DNA of 64,000 nucleotides from a virus. Location: positions 1 to 64,000 of the IMG/VR virus record IMGVR_UViG_3300007539_000018; one strand, written 5' to 3'. Shown here in pieces: positions 43,338 to 51,193 of the stretch. A program made the translations under genes and the position numbers. The first letter of the stretch is position 1. The number at the start of each line of letters is the position of its first letter. Under the pieces are notes generated by a model. It was not told the DNA's origin. It worked only from the letters and a program-made list of their open reading frames with translations, and searched no databases.

Positions 43338-44943
43338 TTTGATTTCCTGCTTCGGCAGGTAATCCAGTCATGCGCTTATCCGGCCCTACTTCGTTCCTCG
43401 CTTTATTCCTTGTGGCAGGTGGGTTTTCTTGGGGTTTAGAATTACCGCCTTGTAACTGTTGTTCTTGCATTTGTCCCATTTGTGAAGCATCTATGTTTGT
43501 TCCGGCATAAGGGTCTTGTTGTGATTCTTCACCTTCAGCCGGTTGTTCCGGTTGTTCCGGTTCGGGCTTCTTAAAAGTAAATTGTCCGTCTTCATCCATA
43601 TCAACTTCAAATCCTAGATTTTTAATTGAAGCAGCAATATTAACTTCTATCTCTCTTTTACGAAGACCCGCAATTTCATCTTCTTCTTCCGATGGAGGAA
43701 GTTTTAATTCCCAATCTGTAATACCAAATTGCTTTGTTAAGTAAGGGAAAACATAATTATTATAAACATTTTGTGCCATTTGAACTGCACGATTTGTAAC
43801 AAGTATTTGCATACCTTCATTATTTAATCCACCACTGGTAGTATTGTCAGCCATGAATACTTTACTTACTCCATAGAATGCTGATATTCTATCTCTTAAG
43901 TCGTCTTTAACTGAAATGTAATCCATTTCTTTAAGAGAGTCCATAAACTTAATCCACTCAACTGCACCTTTACCGCCTTCGGCTTCAATTCCCATAACAG
44001 GAATAAAGTGAGGGTCGGCTTCCATCTTTTCTTTTACACCTCTCCAAAAGGCTCTCATCGAATCCATGTTTCGAGTTTGAACAGCCAAAAGACCTCTTGG
44101 CATTCTACTCTTAGTATATGCTGAATTAACATAATTTTCCATAGCAATAAGAGTCATAATGTGATTATATAGAGTAATAACAGGAGAGAACCCATAAAGA
44201 CGACTTGGGCTGTATTTACTAAAGTGTAATACTTCTCCTTCTAAGAAGTATTGGTCTTCGCCATTTGCTCTATTAACAAAGTGAACTGGTTTCATATTAG
44301 AACCACAGGCTTCACAGGTAGCATAAGGTTCAGTAGATAGCATATTTCTATGGTTAATACAAGTAAATCCTTTTGTTCCTTTTACTCCGTTCTCATCTGC
44401 ATAAATAAACATAGTTACTGGGTCGCCTCGATAAATCTCTTTAATGCGGTGCATTCTAATTTTACCATTACCGTCTAAGAAATACTCCTTAACTAAAACA
44501 ATATAAGCATCATCCATAGTATTCAAATCATCTTCCAATTCTTTCAATACATCAATGAATAATTGTTCCGAAGGATTAACATATCCTTCCAAAAACTTTT
44601 CAGCAAATTCCAACTGTTTAACATCAGGTATTCTCAAATCAGTAGATTCACAACGAGAACACTGTTGAACAGGTCTTTTGTGTTTTTTTCCACAATTGTT
44701 ACAGATAGCCTCGAATGCTTTTTCCCAAACATAGCCTCTACGGTAAACTTCTTGTTTTAATTGAGTAATACAAGTTCTTACAATTACTGACTGTTGCACC
44801 ATAGAATAAATGATTGGTGCGGTCATCATGTAATTGTTTTGCCTTTCTTGAATACCCATATTGTATATCTGTCTATCAGCAGGTTTAGGAGTAGAACGCC
44901 TAAACAAGTTAGTAAAGGAAAATCTTCTTCTTTCTTCAGCCAT
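43303..44943 (-). CDS. Portal protein with zinc-cluster insertions
   Basis: A 546-residue protein. SVIVRTCITQLKQEVYRRG near residue 60 and SKYSPSRLYGFSPV are portal hallmarks, as is the late FYGVSKVFMADN with GLNNEGM. Two zinc-type clusters are inserted: C81, C84, C95, C98 (CNNC...CSRC) and C195/H198 with C210, C213. The end is a long Glu/Pro/Gln-rich tail. Portals form the dodecameric ring for DNA entry. Zinc clusters in the clip or wing area are unusual, and the Cys spacing is clear. Confidence 0.85.
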   Translation of the reverse strand: MAEERRRFSFTNLFRRSTPKPADRQIYNMGIQERQNNYMMTAPIIYSMVQQSVIVRTCITQLKQEVYRRGYVWEKAFEAICNNCGKKHKRPVQQCSRCESTDLRIPDVKQLEFAEKFLEGYVNPSEQLFIDVLKELEDDLNTMDDAYIVLVKEYFLDGNGKIRMHRIKEIYRGDPVTMFIYADENGVKGTKGFTCINHRNMLSTEPYATCEACGSNMKPVHFVNRANGEDQYFLEGEVLHFSKYSPSRLYGFSPVITLYNHIMTLIAMENYVNSAYTKSRMPRGLLAVQTRNMDSMRAFWRGVKEKMEADPHFIPVMGIEAEGGKGAVEWIKFMDSLKEMDYISVKDDLRDRISAFYGVSKVFMADNTTSGGLNNEGMQILVTNRAVQMAQNVYNNYVFPYLTKQFGITDWELKLPPSEEEDEIAGLRKREIEVNIAASIKNLGFEVDMDEDGQFTFKKPEPEQPEQPAEGEESQQDPYAGTNIDASQMGQMQEQQLQGGNSKPQENPPATRNKARNEVGPDKRMTGLPAEAGNQNVDSRTERRVG

Positions 44944-44954
44944 CCCTTACACCC

Positions 44955-45107
44955 CTACTTGTTTGCAGGTTTCCCATCCTCTATATACTCTTCGACTTTC
45001 ACTATTGAAGGTTTGCCTTGTTTTTCCCAACAATCCTTACAAAAGCCAAAAGGTATGACTTTTCTATGTGATTGAGTGTAACAACGAGTACAATAAGTAA
45101 ATGCCAT
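44955..45107 (-). CDS. Small zinc-ribbon protein (50 aa)
   Basis: A 50-residue protein with a CTRC pair near the N-terminus and CKDC about 15 residues later, an ordinary zinc ribbon with a basic middle (SHRKVIPFGF). It starts one base from the end of the LAGLIDADG gene and ends 12 bases before the portal gene. Probable nucleic acid or protein contact. Confidence 0.6.
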   Translation of the reverse strand: MAFTYCTRCYTQSHRKVIPFGFCKDCWEKQGKPSIVKVEEYIEDGKPANK

Positions 45108-46463
45108 CTATTCCACTCCACCAATCTGTTCCATCGAATCCATCAAGGACATTTTACTATTGCCTTGAAGTTTAGCAATATCATCTAAATATATCCCTTC
45201 TTTAAGCCAATCAAAACCTACATGGTCTTTGTGATTTTCCCACTTCATAAGTTTGAATATTTCATCACAGCGGCCTTTATACCAGTCTTGTTTCTTATAT
45301 GATTTTTTCATTCTTATTAACTCAAGGAGTAACTCTGCATTACCTTTCTTTAATCTAAAATGAGGCAAACATTTTGTTAATAAATCTGTAACATGGTCTT
45401 GCGAATAAAAATTAAGTCTTTGAACAGGCCGTGTATCTTGCGGTGATTTTTGATTTAAATGTAATTTACCAAACCCAATTGATTTGTGCATTTCTTCCAT
45501 AAATGCACGACCCCTATCTCCGGTAGCAATTAAACCGACTCTTGGGTTATGGTTTCTATCCATTGTAATATATCCATCGGAGTCAATAAATGCAGCAGTA
45601 TAAGCCCAAATGTTCTTTTTGATTTCATTTGGCATTTTATAATATCCACCATTAACAACAGCGACATCTAATTTTTTAACCATTTTAGAAATCATATTAG
45701 AAGTAGTGTTCTTATGTAATACAGAAGGCATTTTATCATGGAGTTGTTTTGCTCCAATTCCGGGCTGTTTTCTTATTTCACTCTCTATGAAAGAAAGTAC
45801 TCTTTCTTTCTTTGATTTAACAAGAGACTGGTCGGAAATGTTTTTAATTTCTGCTCTAAAATCTTTCTTTGCTAAACGGCAAGTCTTTTCGAGAGAAGAG
45901 TAATCTTTACCATAAACCATATCTGCTTTCTTTAAGTCATGTTCCCAAAACTTACACAAAGCATCTACTACTTTTCTTCTTGATTTAACATCTCCCATTT
46001 TATTTAGTTTCATCAAATCCTTTTCGTTAAATCTCATTTTGAGTAATGGTTCTTTATATGGACTTAACCAGTAAATAGAATCAATACACTTTGAGATATG
46101 GTCGGAGTAGCCATCAATAACAGTATCAATTGCTTTAGCCATTCTTACTCTATCTTCTCCTTTTAGTTTTCTTCTTGCTTTACGCATCTTTCTTACTAAA
46201 TCTGGAATATTTTCTCCATCAACAACATACTCATTAGGAAAAGAAGAAAGTTGTTTTCTTGCTTCACTAGCATTAATGTTTAGATTTTTAGATAGAGTAT
46301 TAACTGCTTCATAATCCGACATAACATAATCAGTAATGCCTTTATTTAGTTCAATGCCGACATCGCTAAGGGCTTGAACAACAGGTTTCTTTTCTTCCTG
46401 TAACTCTTCTAATTCTTCAATTTCATCTTTTGATTCAATTAAATCTTGTTCTGTAACCATCAT
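45108..46463 (-). CDS. LAGLIDADG-family protein with N-terminal helical and wHTH domains
   Basis: ATG 46463 follows a GAGGTGG site. Residues about 1-200 are helical and acidic at the start (IEELEELQEEKK); about 218-278 look like a winged helix (AKQLHDKMPSV then MISKMVKKLD). Residues about 288-400 form a LAGLIDADG endonuclease core (AAFIDSDGYITM, and an ELIRMKKSYKK helix). It lies between TerL and portal on the same strand. With its long extra domain it might be a domesticated nuclease working in packaging, or a free-standing homing endonuclease. Confidence 0.72.
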   Translation of the reverse strand: MMVTEQDLIESKDEIEELEELQEEKKPVVQALSDVGIELNKGITDYVMSDYEAVNTLSKNLNINASEARKQLSSFPNEYVVDGENIPDLVRKMRKARRKLKGEDRVRMAKAIDTVIDGYSDHISKCIDSIYWLSPYKEPLLKMRFNEKDLMKLNKMGDVKSRRKVVDALCKFWEHDLKKADMVYGKDYSSLEKTCRLAKKDFRAEIKNISDQSLVKSKKERVLSFIESEIRKQPGIGAKQLHDKMPSVLHKNTTSNMISKMVKKLDVAVVNGGYYKMPNEIKKNIWAYTAAFIDSDGYITMDRNHNPRVGLIATGDRGRAFMEEMHKSIGFGKLHLNQKSPQDTRPVQRLNFYSQDHVTDLLTKCLPHFRLKKGNAELLLELIRMKKSYKKQDWYKGRCDEIFKLMKWENHKDHVGFDWLKEGIYLDDIAKLQGNSKMSLMDSMEQIGGVE

Positions 46464-46470
46464 AACCACC

Positions 46471-47904
46471 TCAAAAGTTCACACCTATGACTCCATTACT
46501 ATGCCGCTTGTACTTGTTGGTAGTGGGCGGTTCAAATATGCCTAAGTCGTCAAGGAGTATGAATGTTTCACTCATTGTATGTGTTGCCGCATTCGCCAAG
46601 GCAAGGCTCATCACCATATCGTCATGCGCCCCAATGCCCTCAAACTTACCTTTTTCAGTGATAGCAAACATTGATAATTCTTCAAGTAAAGTCATTGAGA
46701 CTCTTCTACTTTCTTCGTTACCATAAGGCAAGTTAATCTTTTGATTTTCAAAATTCATTTGGAGGCTCAAAATAATCTCTTCCTTTTTCTTTCGAGTAGT
46801 ATTGAAGTCGTGAACATTCAAGTCGCTCACATTTCTTAATTCTTGAGTAAAAGATTTAGCGAAAGTATTTGTTTCAAATAGAACAACTTCAGGATGAAAC
46901 ATCTTTCCAATCAATCTAACCTTTTCTATGTTTTCTCTAAACTCTACATTCTTAGAACGGTCAATGAATACAATTGTTTTATTGTCGTGTTCATCCACTT
47001 CTAATACAGTAATAACATTGTAGTCACCATCAGTAGAAATAGCAGGGTCTACTCCAACATAATACTTAAATCCTTCACGACGATGTGGCTTAAGAATATG
47101 TTCTTTACTCTTTGCTTTTTCTAAATACTCAGGATTAAACAAAGAAGTTCCAGTAGAGATAGGAACGCACAAGTATTCTCTTGTGAACATTAAAGAACCA
47201 ACTTCAGCCTTTCTTGCCATTAGTGCATCATAATCCCATCTCTCCGGCCATAGTGGTTCATTGAGAGCATTGAAACAAGGATATGTTCGGACAGTATAAG
47301 CAGGATTTTCCTCAAGTTGTTGGTAAATATCTGTATAACTGAAAGGAGTTCCAATAACTCTCAATGAAGCGGTGTGGTGAAGTGTTGGTATCATGTCTCC
47401 GTAAAACCAATCTGTAACCTTTTGAATACCAGTCATACTAAACTCTTTCAAAGGGTCGTCAATAATAATTTCTTGAGGGTGTAATCCACGAATCTGTGAA
47501 CCAACGGAACGCTCTAAGATTTGGTTTCCGTTTGTTAATGTAATATTACCAATAGCCCAACCCCTTGCAGGTTTAAATTGTTTAAGCATTGGGTGAGTAA
47601 ACATCTTATCAATGTCTCTCATGTGAACCATTGTCTGTTTTTGGTTCGATGAAATGTAAAGCATTTGATATGGAGGTTCTTGAAATATTAAATTCCAAAC
47701 AACCCAACTGTGCATAAATACTGATTTTCCGTGGTCTCTTGAACAAACAATAACAGTTCTTTGTGTATCATTCATTAATTCAAGCCACTCTTGTTGGTAT
47801 TTAGGAAACATAAAACCTAGAACATTTTGAAAGAAATAGGGGAAGGAGTTTTTGGATAACTCCATATCCATTTGATGTTCAAAGTTAAAGGCTTCTATTT
47901 CCAT
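46471..47904 (-). CDS. terL: Large terminase subunit
   Basis: A 477-residue protein with Walker A CSRDHGKS (54-61), Walker B EIIIDDPLKE, a GTPF coupling motif, and the RNase H-type nuclease acids in GVDPAIS, FETNTF and AHDDMVMSLALA. It is the packaging motor ATPase and nuclease. It is next to the LAGLIDADG protein and a tagged acetyltransferase. Confidence 0.93.
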   Translation of the reverse strand: MEIEAFNFEHQMDMELSKNSFPYFFQNVLGFMFPKYQQEWLELMNDTQRTVIVCSRDHGKSVFMHSWVVWNLIFQEPPYQMLYISSNQKQTMVHMRDIDKMFTHPMLKQFKPARGWAIGNITLTNGNQILERSVGSQIRGLHPQEIIIDDPLKEFSMTGIQKVTDWFYGDMIPTLHHTASLRVIGTPFSYTDIYQQLEENPAYTVRTYPCFNALNEPLWPERWDYDALMARKAEVGSLMFTREYLCVPISTGTSLFNPEYLEKAKSKEHILKPHRREGFKYYVGVDPAISTDGDYNVITVLEVDEHDNKTIVFIDRSKNVEFRENIEKVRLIGKMFHPEVVLFETNTFAKSFTQELRNVSDLNVHDFNTTRKKKEEIILSLQMNFENQKINLPYGNEESRRVSMTLLEELSMFAITEKGKFEGIGAHDDMVMSLALANAATHTMSETFILLDDLGIFEPPTTNKYKRHSNGVIGVNF

Positions 47905-47913
47905 AATATCACC

Positions 47914-48438
47914 TTATTCTGTAATTCCCCAGTCATCCACATTGTCTAAGTGTTCTATTCTTTCATTCATGTATGCTAATACATCATCAGGAATAGTTTT
48001 ATGAGTTTTAGGTTTATTTAAGTCAAGTCCTAATTTTTTACGCATTCCAGTAAATCCTGCAATTCTTGGCATTCCTTTTATTGGAGTTAATGCTTTTTCT
48101 CTTACTTCTCTCATTAATCCTTTACCTCGATAATCGGGGTGTGTTTTAGCACCACCAAAATAAGCATAGGGGCGGCCTTCTTTTCCTGTTTCAATTGCAT
48201 TACCAACTACTGTAACTAATCTATTTTTTCCACCTTCTGTAACAATCATACCAAACCAATTATCAATAGGATATTTCCATTTATTCTCGGAACGAAGTGT
48301 ATGTGGCATATCGGGATTGCTTGCATCCCAAAGTTCTTTCATAGACTCTTCATCACCAAGTTGAATAACTTTGATTTTTTCATCCCCTGCCAACCTTCTA
48401 AGGTCGGGATGAAACTTAATGATGTGCCACCAACTCAT
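47914..48438 (-). CDS. Tagged GNAT acetyltransferase
   Basis: The tag MSWWHIIK opens the chain. A GNAT core follows, with PYAYFGGAKTHPDYRGKGLM at about 90-109: the YRGKGL P-loop of motif A, which binds acetyl-CoA. The 174-residue length suits one GNAT domain plus tag. Because of the tag it is proposed to travel in the virion, like the injected ADP-ribosyltransferases of T4; acetylation of host or capsid proteins is possible. The target is unknown. Confidence 0.75.
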   Translation of the reverse strand: MSWWHIIKFHPDLRRLAGDEKIKVIQLGDEESMKELWDASNPDMPHTLRSENKWKYPIDNWFGMIVTEGGKNRLVTVVGNAIETGKEGRPYAYFGGAKTHPDYRGKGLMREVREKALTPIKGMPRIAGFTGMRKKLGLDLNKPKTHKTIPDDVLAYMNERIEHLDNVDDWGITE

Positions 48439-48442
48439 AATA

Positions 48443-48892
48443 TCACCATTTTACTTTGTTTGCCCAATAAGCGGCACTTGTCGGGCCTCTCTTAATGTTC
48501 TTTTGATGTCGGCTCTTAAATGATTTGCGCTTTGCTTTCATTCTTTTGCTTTCACCTTTCTTTGGTTTTCCGGCTACACTTGCGCCTTGTTCACCAAATC
48601 GAATTGTTTTTGTTTTCTTGCCGTCTTTAACAACAACAACATGAGATTTCTTAGGATGCTTTGGTGTTCTCTTTGGCTTACTAAAACCGGAAACTCCTGC
48701 TCTCTTTAATGCAGGGTGTTTCTTTCTAAGTAGTTTAAAGTCCTCGGCATCCAACTTTCCGTTCTTATTTTTATCAAGTTTCTTTTGCTTAGGACTTAAA
48801 GCCTTATTTGTTTTCTCTCTACAAGTTGCACAATCGCAACCCATTTTTTCTGTGCCACAATGGGCTTTTAAAACTTCTTTCCATTTACTCAT
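48443..48892 (-). CDS. Tagged Cys/EF-hand protein with DUF5872-like basic end
   Basis: A 149-residue protein. A diverged tag (MSKWKEVLK) is followed by C12, C19, C21 and C24, then a canonical EF-hand loop DKNKNGKLDAED at 40-51. The basic C-terminus (RKSFKSRHQKN..GPTSAAYWANKVKW) resembles the DUF5872-type ends of some marine phage and giant virus proteins. Likely metal-binding and nucleic-acid-binding. Confidence 0.7.
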   Translation of the reverse strand: MSKWKEVLKAHCGTEKMGCDCATCREKTNKALSPKQKKLDKNKNGKLDAEDFKLLRKKHPALKRAGVSGFSKPKRTPKHPKKSHVVVVKDGKKTKTIRFGEQGASVAGKPKKGESKRMKAKRKSFKSRHQKNIKRGPTSAAYWANKVKW

Positions 48893-49290
48893 TTTTCTCG
48901 CCTCATTTGATTCTCTTTAGATTTTACATCATCATCAATTGGGCCACCTTTGGCCCAAGTATAACAAGTCCTTGCCGAATGGCATTTAAAATCGTGCATC
49001 CAACAATAACCTAAACGACCGTCTTTATCAGTAGATAGTGGCATACATTCATCCATTCTAGGAGATATGTCAAATGCAACGCAGTTACTACAATTAGATT
49101 TCTTAGCAACCTTGGCAGTAGTATTCCATCTTTTAGCGTATTCTTCCCAATACTTTTCATCATTTAGATTAAGAGGCCCATATTGAATATGTTTTTCTTT
49201 AACGGCCCTATCTCGATTTTTAGTATTTAATTTTAAGTTCTGTGTTGGCATAGGGCAAGAGAGTTCTTTTATAATTATTTCCCAACTCAT
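48889..49290 (-). CDS. Tagged Cys-rich metal-binding protein
   Basis: Tag MSWEIIIK, then a C-rich core: CSNCVAFD, DECMP, GYCWMHDFKCHSARTCYTW. At least seven Cys after the N-terminal part and a His suggest an Fe-S or zinc site, similar in pattern to HiPIP-like proteins of marine phages. It overlaps the neighbouring genes by four bases on both sides. Confidence 0.68.
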   Translation of the reverse strand: MSWEIIIKELSCPMPTQNLKLNTKNRDRAVKEKHIQYGPLNLNDEKYWEEYAKRWNTTAKVAKKSNCSNCVAFDISPRMDECMPLSTDKDGRLGYCWMHDFKCHSARTCYTWAKGGPIDDDVKSKENQMRREK

Positions 49291-49511
49291 CTTGTAAACG
49301 CCCCTCTTCTTTTAGGTTTGTGAGTATAAATGTCTCCATCTCGGTGCATAAATATTTTTCTTTTCTTTTGTAAATTAGATAGTGCGGCTTTAATTTCAGA
49401 TTCTTCTCCAAACTGTTTTAGATTCTTCATACCTAAAGCACCGCCTTCTTTTTTAATTTCAGCAAGAATCTTTGCTTCTATGTCCATTTTTAATATATCT
49501 TGCCAATTCAT
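49287..49511 (-). CDS. Tagged winged-helix protein
   Basis: A 74-residue protein: tag MNWQDILK, then a winged helix (KILAEIKKEGGALGMKNL, EIKAALSNLQKKRKIF, DGDIYTHKP). A DNA-binding protein that may be packaged or bind viral DNA at the procapsid. It overlaps the genes on both sides by four bases. Confidence 0.68.
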   Translation of the reverse strand: MNWQDILKMDIEAKILAEIKKEGGALGMKNLKQFGEESEIKAALSNLQKKRKIFMHRDGDIYTHKPKRRGAFTR

Positions 49512-49915
49512 GATTTTCCCTTCCTTTTTGGATAAGTTTTACAAGCGGCACAAGTTGGCCTACATCTTCTTTTAGTTCCCTTAGAAGCATCTGTTCTTCC
49601 GCAAGGTTTTTCTCCTTTTTTATCATCTTCACATGATTGACAAGAAACCCAACCTTTTTGACCATCTCCGCCTCTTCTTGAGAACCAACCGTGTAATCCC
49701 GATTCTTTTTCTCTTTTGAAATTATCTCCGCCTTTCTTTAGTTTTCCTTGACGGCAACGGGTCATATATCCTGATTTATATGCTGAACCTTTTAATCCAT
49801 ATGATTCATCAGCATTTAAAGCACAAGTATCTTTTTCCTCGCCCTTGCTGTTGTGAGTAGCAGTAGCCTTACCTGCCTTTTTCTTCTTTAATACTTCAAA
49901 CCAAAGTTCAGTCAT
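49508..49915 (-). CDS. Tagged DUF5872-like basic Cys protein
   Basis: A 135-residue protein starting MTELWFEVLK (tag variant). It is highly basic and Cys-rich, with SGLHGWFSRRGG then GWVSCQSC, GEKPCGRTD, and CRPTCAACKTYP at the end. This order matches the DUF5872-type pattern known from cyanophages and giant viruses. Role unknown; possibly nucleic-acid-binding and packaged. Confidence 0.7.
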   Translation of the reverse strand: MTELWFEVLKKKKAGKATATHNSKGEEKDTCALNADESYGLKGSAYKSGYMTRCRQGKLKKGGDNFKREKESGLHGWFSRRGGDGQKGWVSCQSCEDDKKGEKPCGRTDASKGTKRRCRPTCAACKTYPKRKGKS

Positions 49916-51189
49916 TACTTTTCACCTCGGCTTTGGTCTTCAACATCATACCTTTCAGTGCTTGAGCGAAGCATTTCATCTTGAATACCTAATAAACAAT
50001 TATATCTTCGTTCTGGAAACTTAAGACCAATATTCAAATACATATCCACCATGTTTTTATTAATCTTCCCTAAATTAGAATACCTAACAAACTTTTGTTT
50101 ATTTCCCATTAAATACTTGTCATCTCGAATAACTTTAATTAGACCTTTCCACATACCTTTAGTGATTTTTTTATTAGACATTTTAATTTTATTTTTTCGG
50201 GCCTTAACCAAATCAAACCAACTCCCTGTATTAGACTTAATCCACTTTTGTACTTGGTCTGCGTATTTGGTATCTTTTAGTTCTTCTCGGATTTCTTCGG
50301 GAAGTTCTTCAACTTTCATATCCGTAAATCCTCTTTTTCTAAATGAACCCCGTTCTGCTAATTCTTCATTAGCAACATTGATATACAAGGTTTTCCTTCC
50401 TTTCTCAGATAGAACCTTTTGAACACATAAACCAAATAGGCCCTTTCCTTTGTAGCCTTCTCTTGTATGAATACCTGCGCCAAGTAAGACACTCTTATAC
50501 TTTGCTATTCCACAAACTGCTACGGGAGTTTCACCATCAAATGCTACAAACATTGTTGCCGGTGCATTTGCCCAAATAGAATCCCTTGAAAGGTTTGGGC
50601 CATAGCGCATACTTCTTTTCACATAATCAAAGTAGCCATCATCATTAAATGCTTTAACTGCGGCATCTTCGGACATCTCCTTGAAAGTAATATCACTTTC
50701 AGTATAGGTTTGCTTCTTGAAAGTAAGCCTTTGTCCTGTCGGGAAATCAGTAGAATATTCAGCATTTGCATCAAACACCATTGTTCTATATTTATCCTCT
50801 ATTTTTCCTTCGGGCGTAACAAAACTTGCACCTGTTTCATTTTTATTAGAAACTGCTATGGATTGTTGTTTATATTTAGCAGACAATTTATGAATTTTTT
50901 TCATTAAGTCTTCGGGAACATTAGTAAGCATAAAAGAAGGTTCTAATTCCCATTCAGCATTACCGGTAGCACTTGTAATGGTAAACTGTGGCCTTTTCTT
51001 TTTTCTTAACTGTATATTTAACTCCTTTAAATCTTTAAGGAGAGCATCACTTAATCGGGATAATTCTTTACTTGGAGTCGGTTTGTTTGCTTCTTTAGCA
51101 GCAATAAAAACATTACTGTTTTTCTTGCGAAGGTTTCTTCTTATCTGCTTCTTATTATAGGCAGGAAGAGTAGTCTGTCGCTTCTTCAT
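49915..51189 (-). CDS. GNAT acetyltransferase with two internal tag copies
   Basis: A 424-residue protein. Residues about 165-300 form a GNAT domain (FVAFDGETPVAVCGIA, then TREGYKGKGLFGL at 242-254). Downstream stand two tag-like peptides: SWFDLVK (323-329) and MWKGLIK (346-352). Both look as if the N-terminal tags of other genes were fused in. The end (RYNCLLGIQDEMLRS) is helical. A second acetyltransferase next to the first implies a shared job. Confidence 0.72.
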   Translation of the reverse strand: MKKRQTTLPAYNKKQIRRNLRKKNSNVFIAAKEANKPTPSKELSRLSDALLKDLKELNIQLRKKKRPQFTITSATGNAEWELEPSFMLTNVPEDLMKKIHKLSAKYKQQSIAVSNKNETGASFVTPEGKIEDKYRTMVFDANAEYSTDFPTGQRLTFKKQTYTESDITFKEMSEDAAVKAFNDDGYFDYVKRSMRYGPNLSRDSIWANAPATMFVAFDGETPVAVCGIAKYKSVLLGAGIHTREGYKGKGLFGLCVQKVLSEKGRKTLYINVANEELAERGSFRKRGFTDMKVEELPEEIREELKDTKYADQVQKWIKSNTGSWFDLVKARKNKIKMSNKKITKGMWKGLIKVIRDDKYLMGNKQKFVRYSNLGKINKNMVDMYLNIGLKFPERRYNCLLGIQDEMLRSSTERYDVEDQSRGEK

Positions 51190-51193
51190 AACA

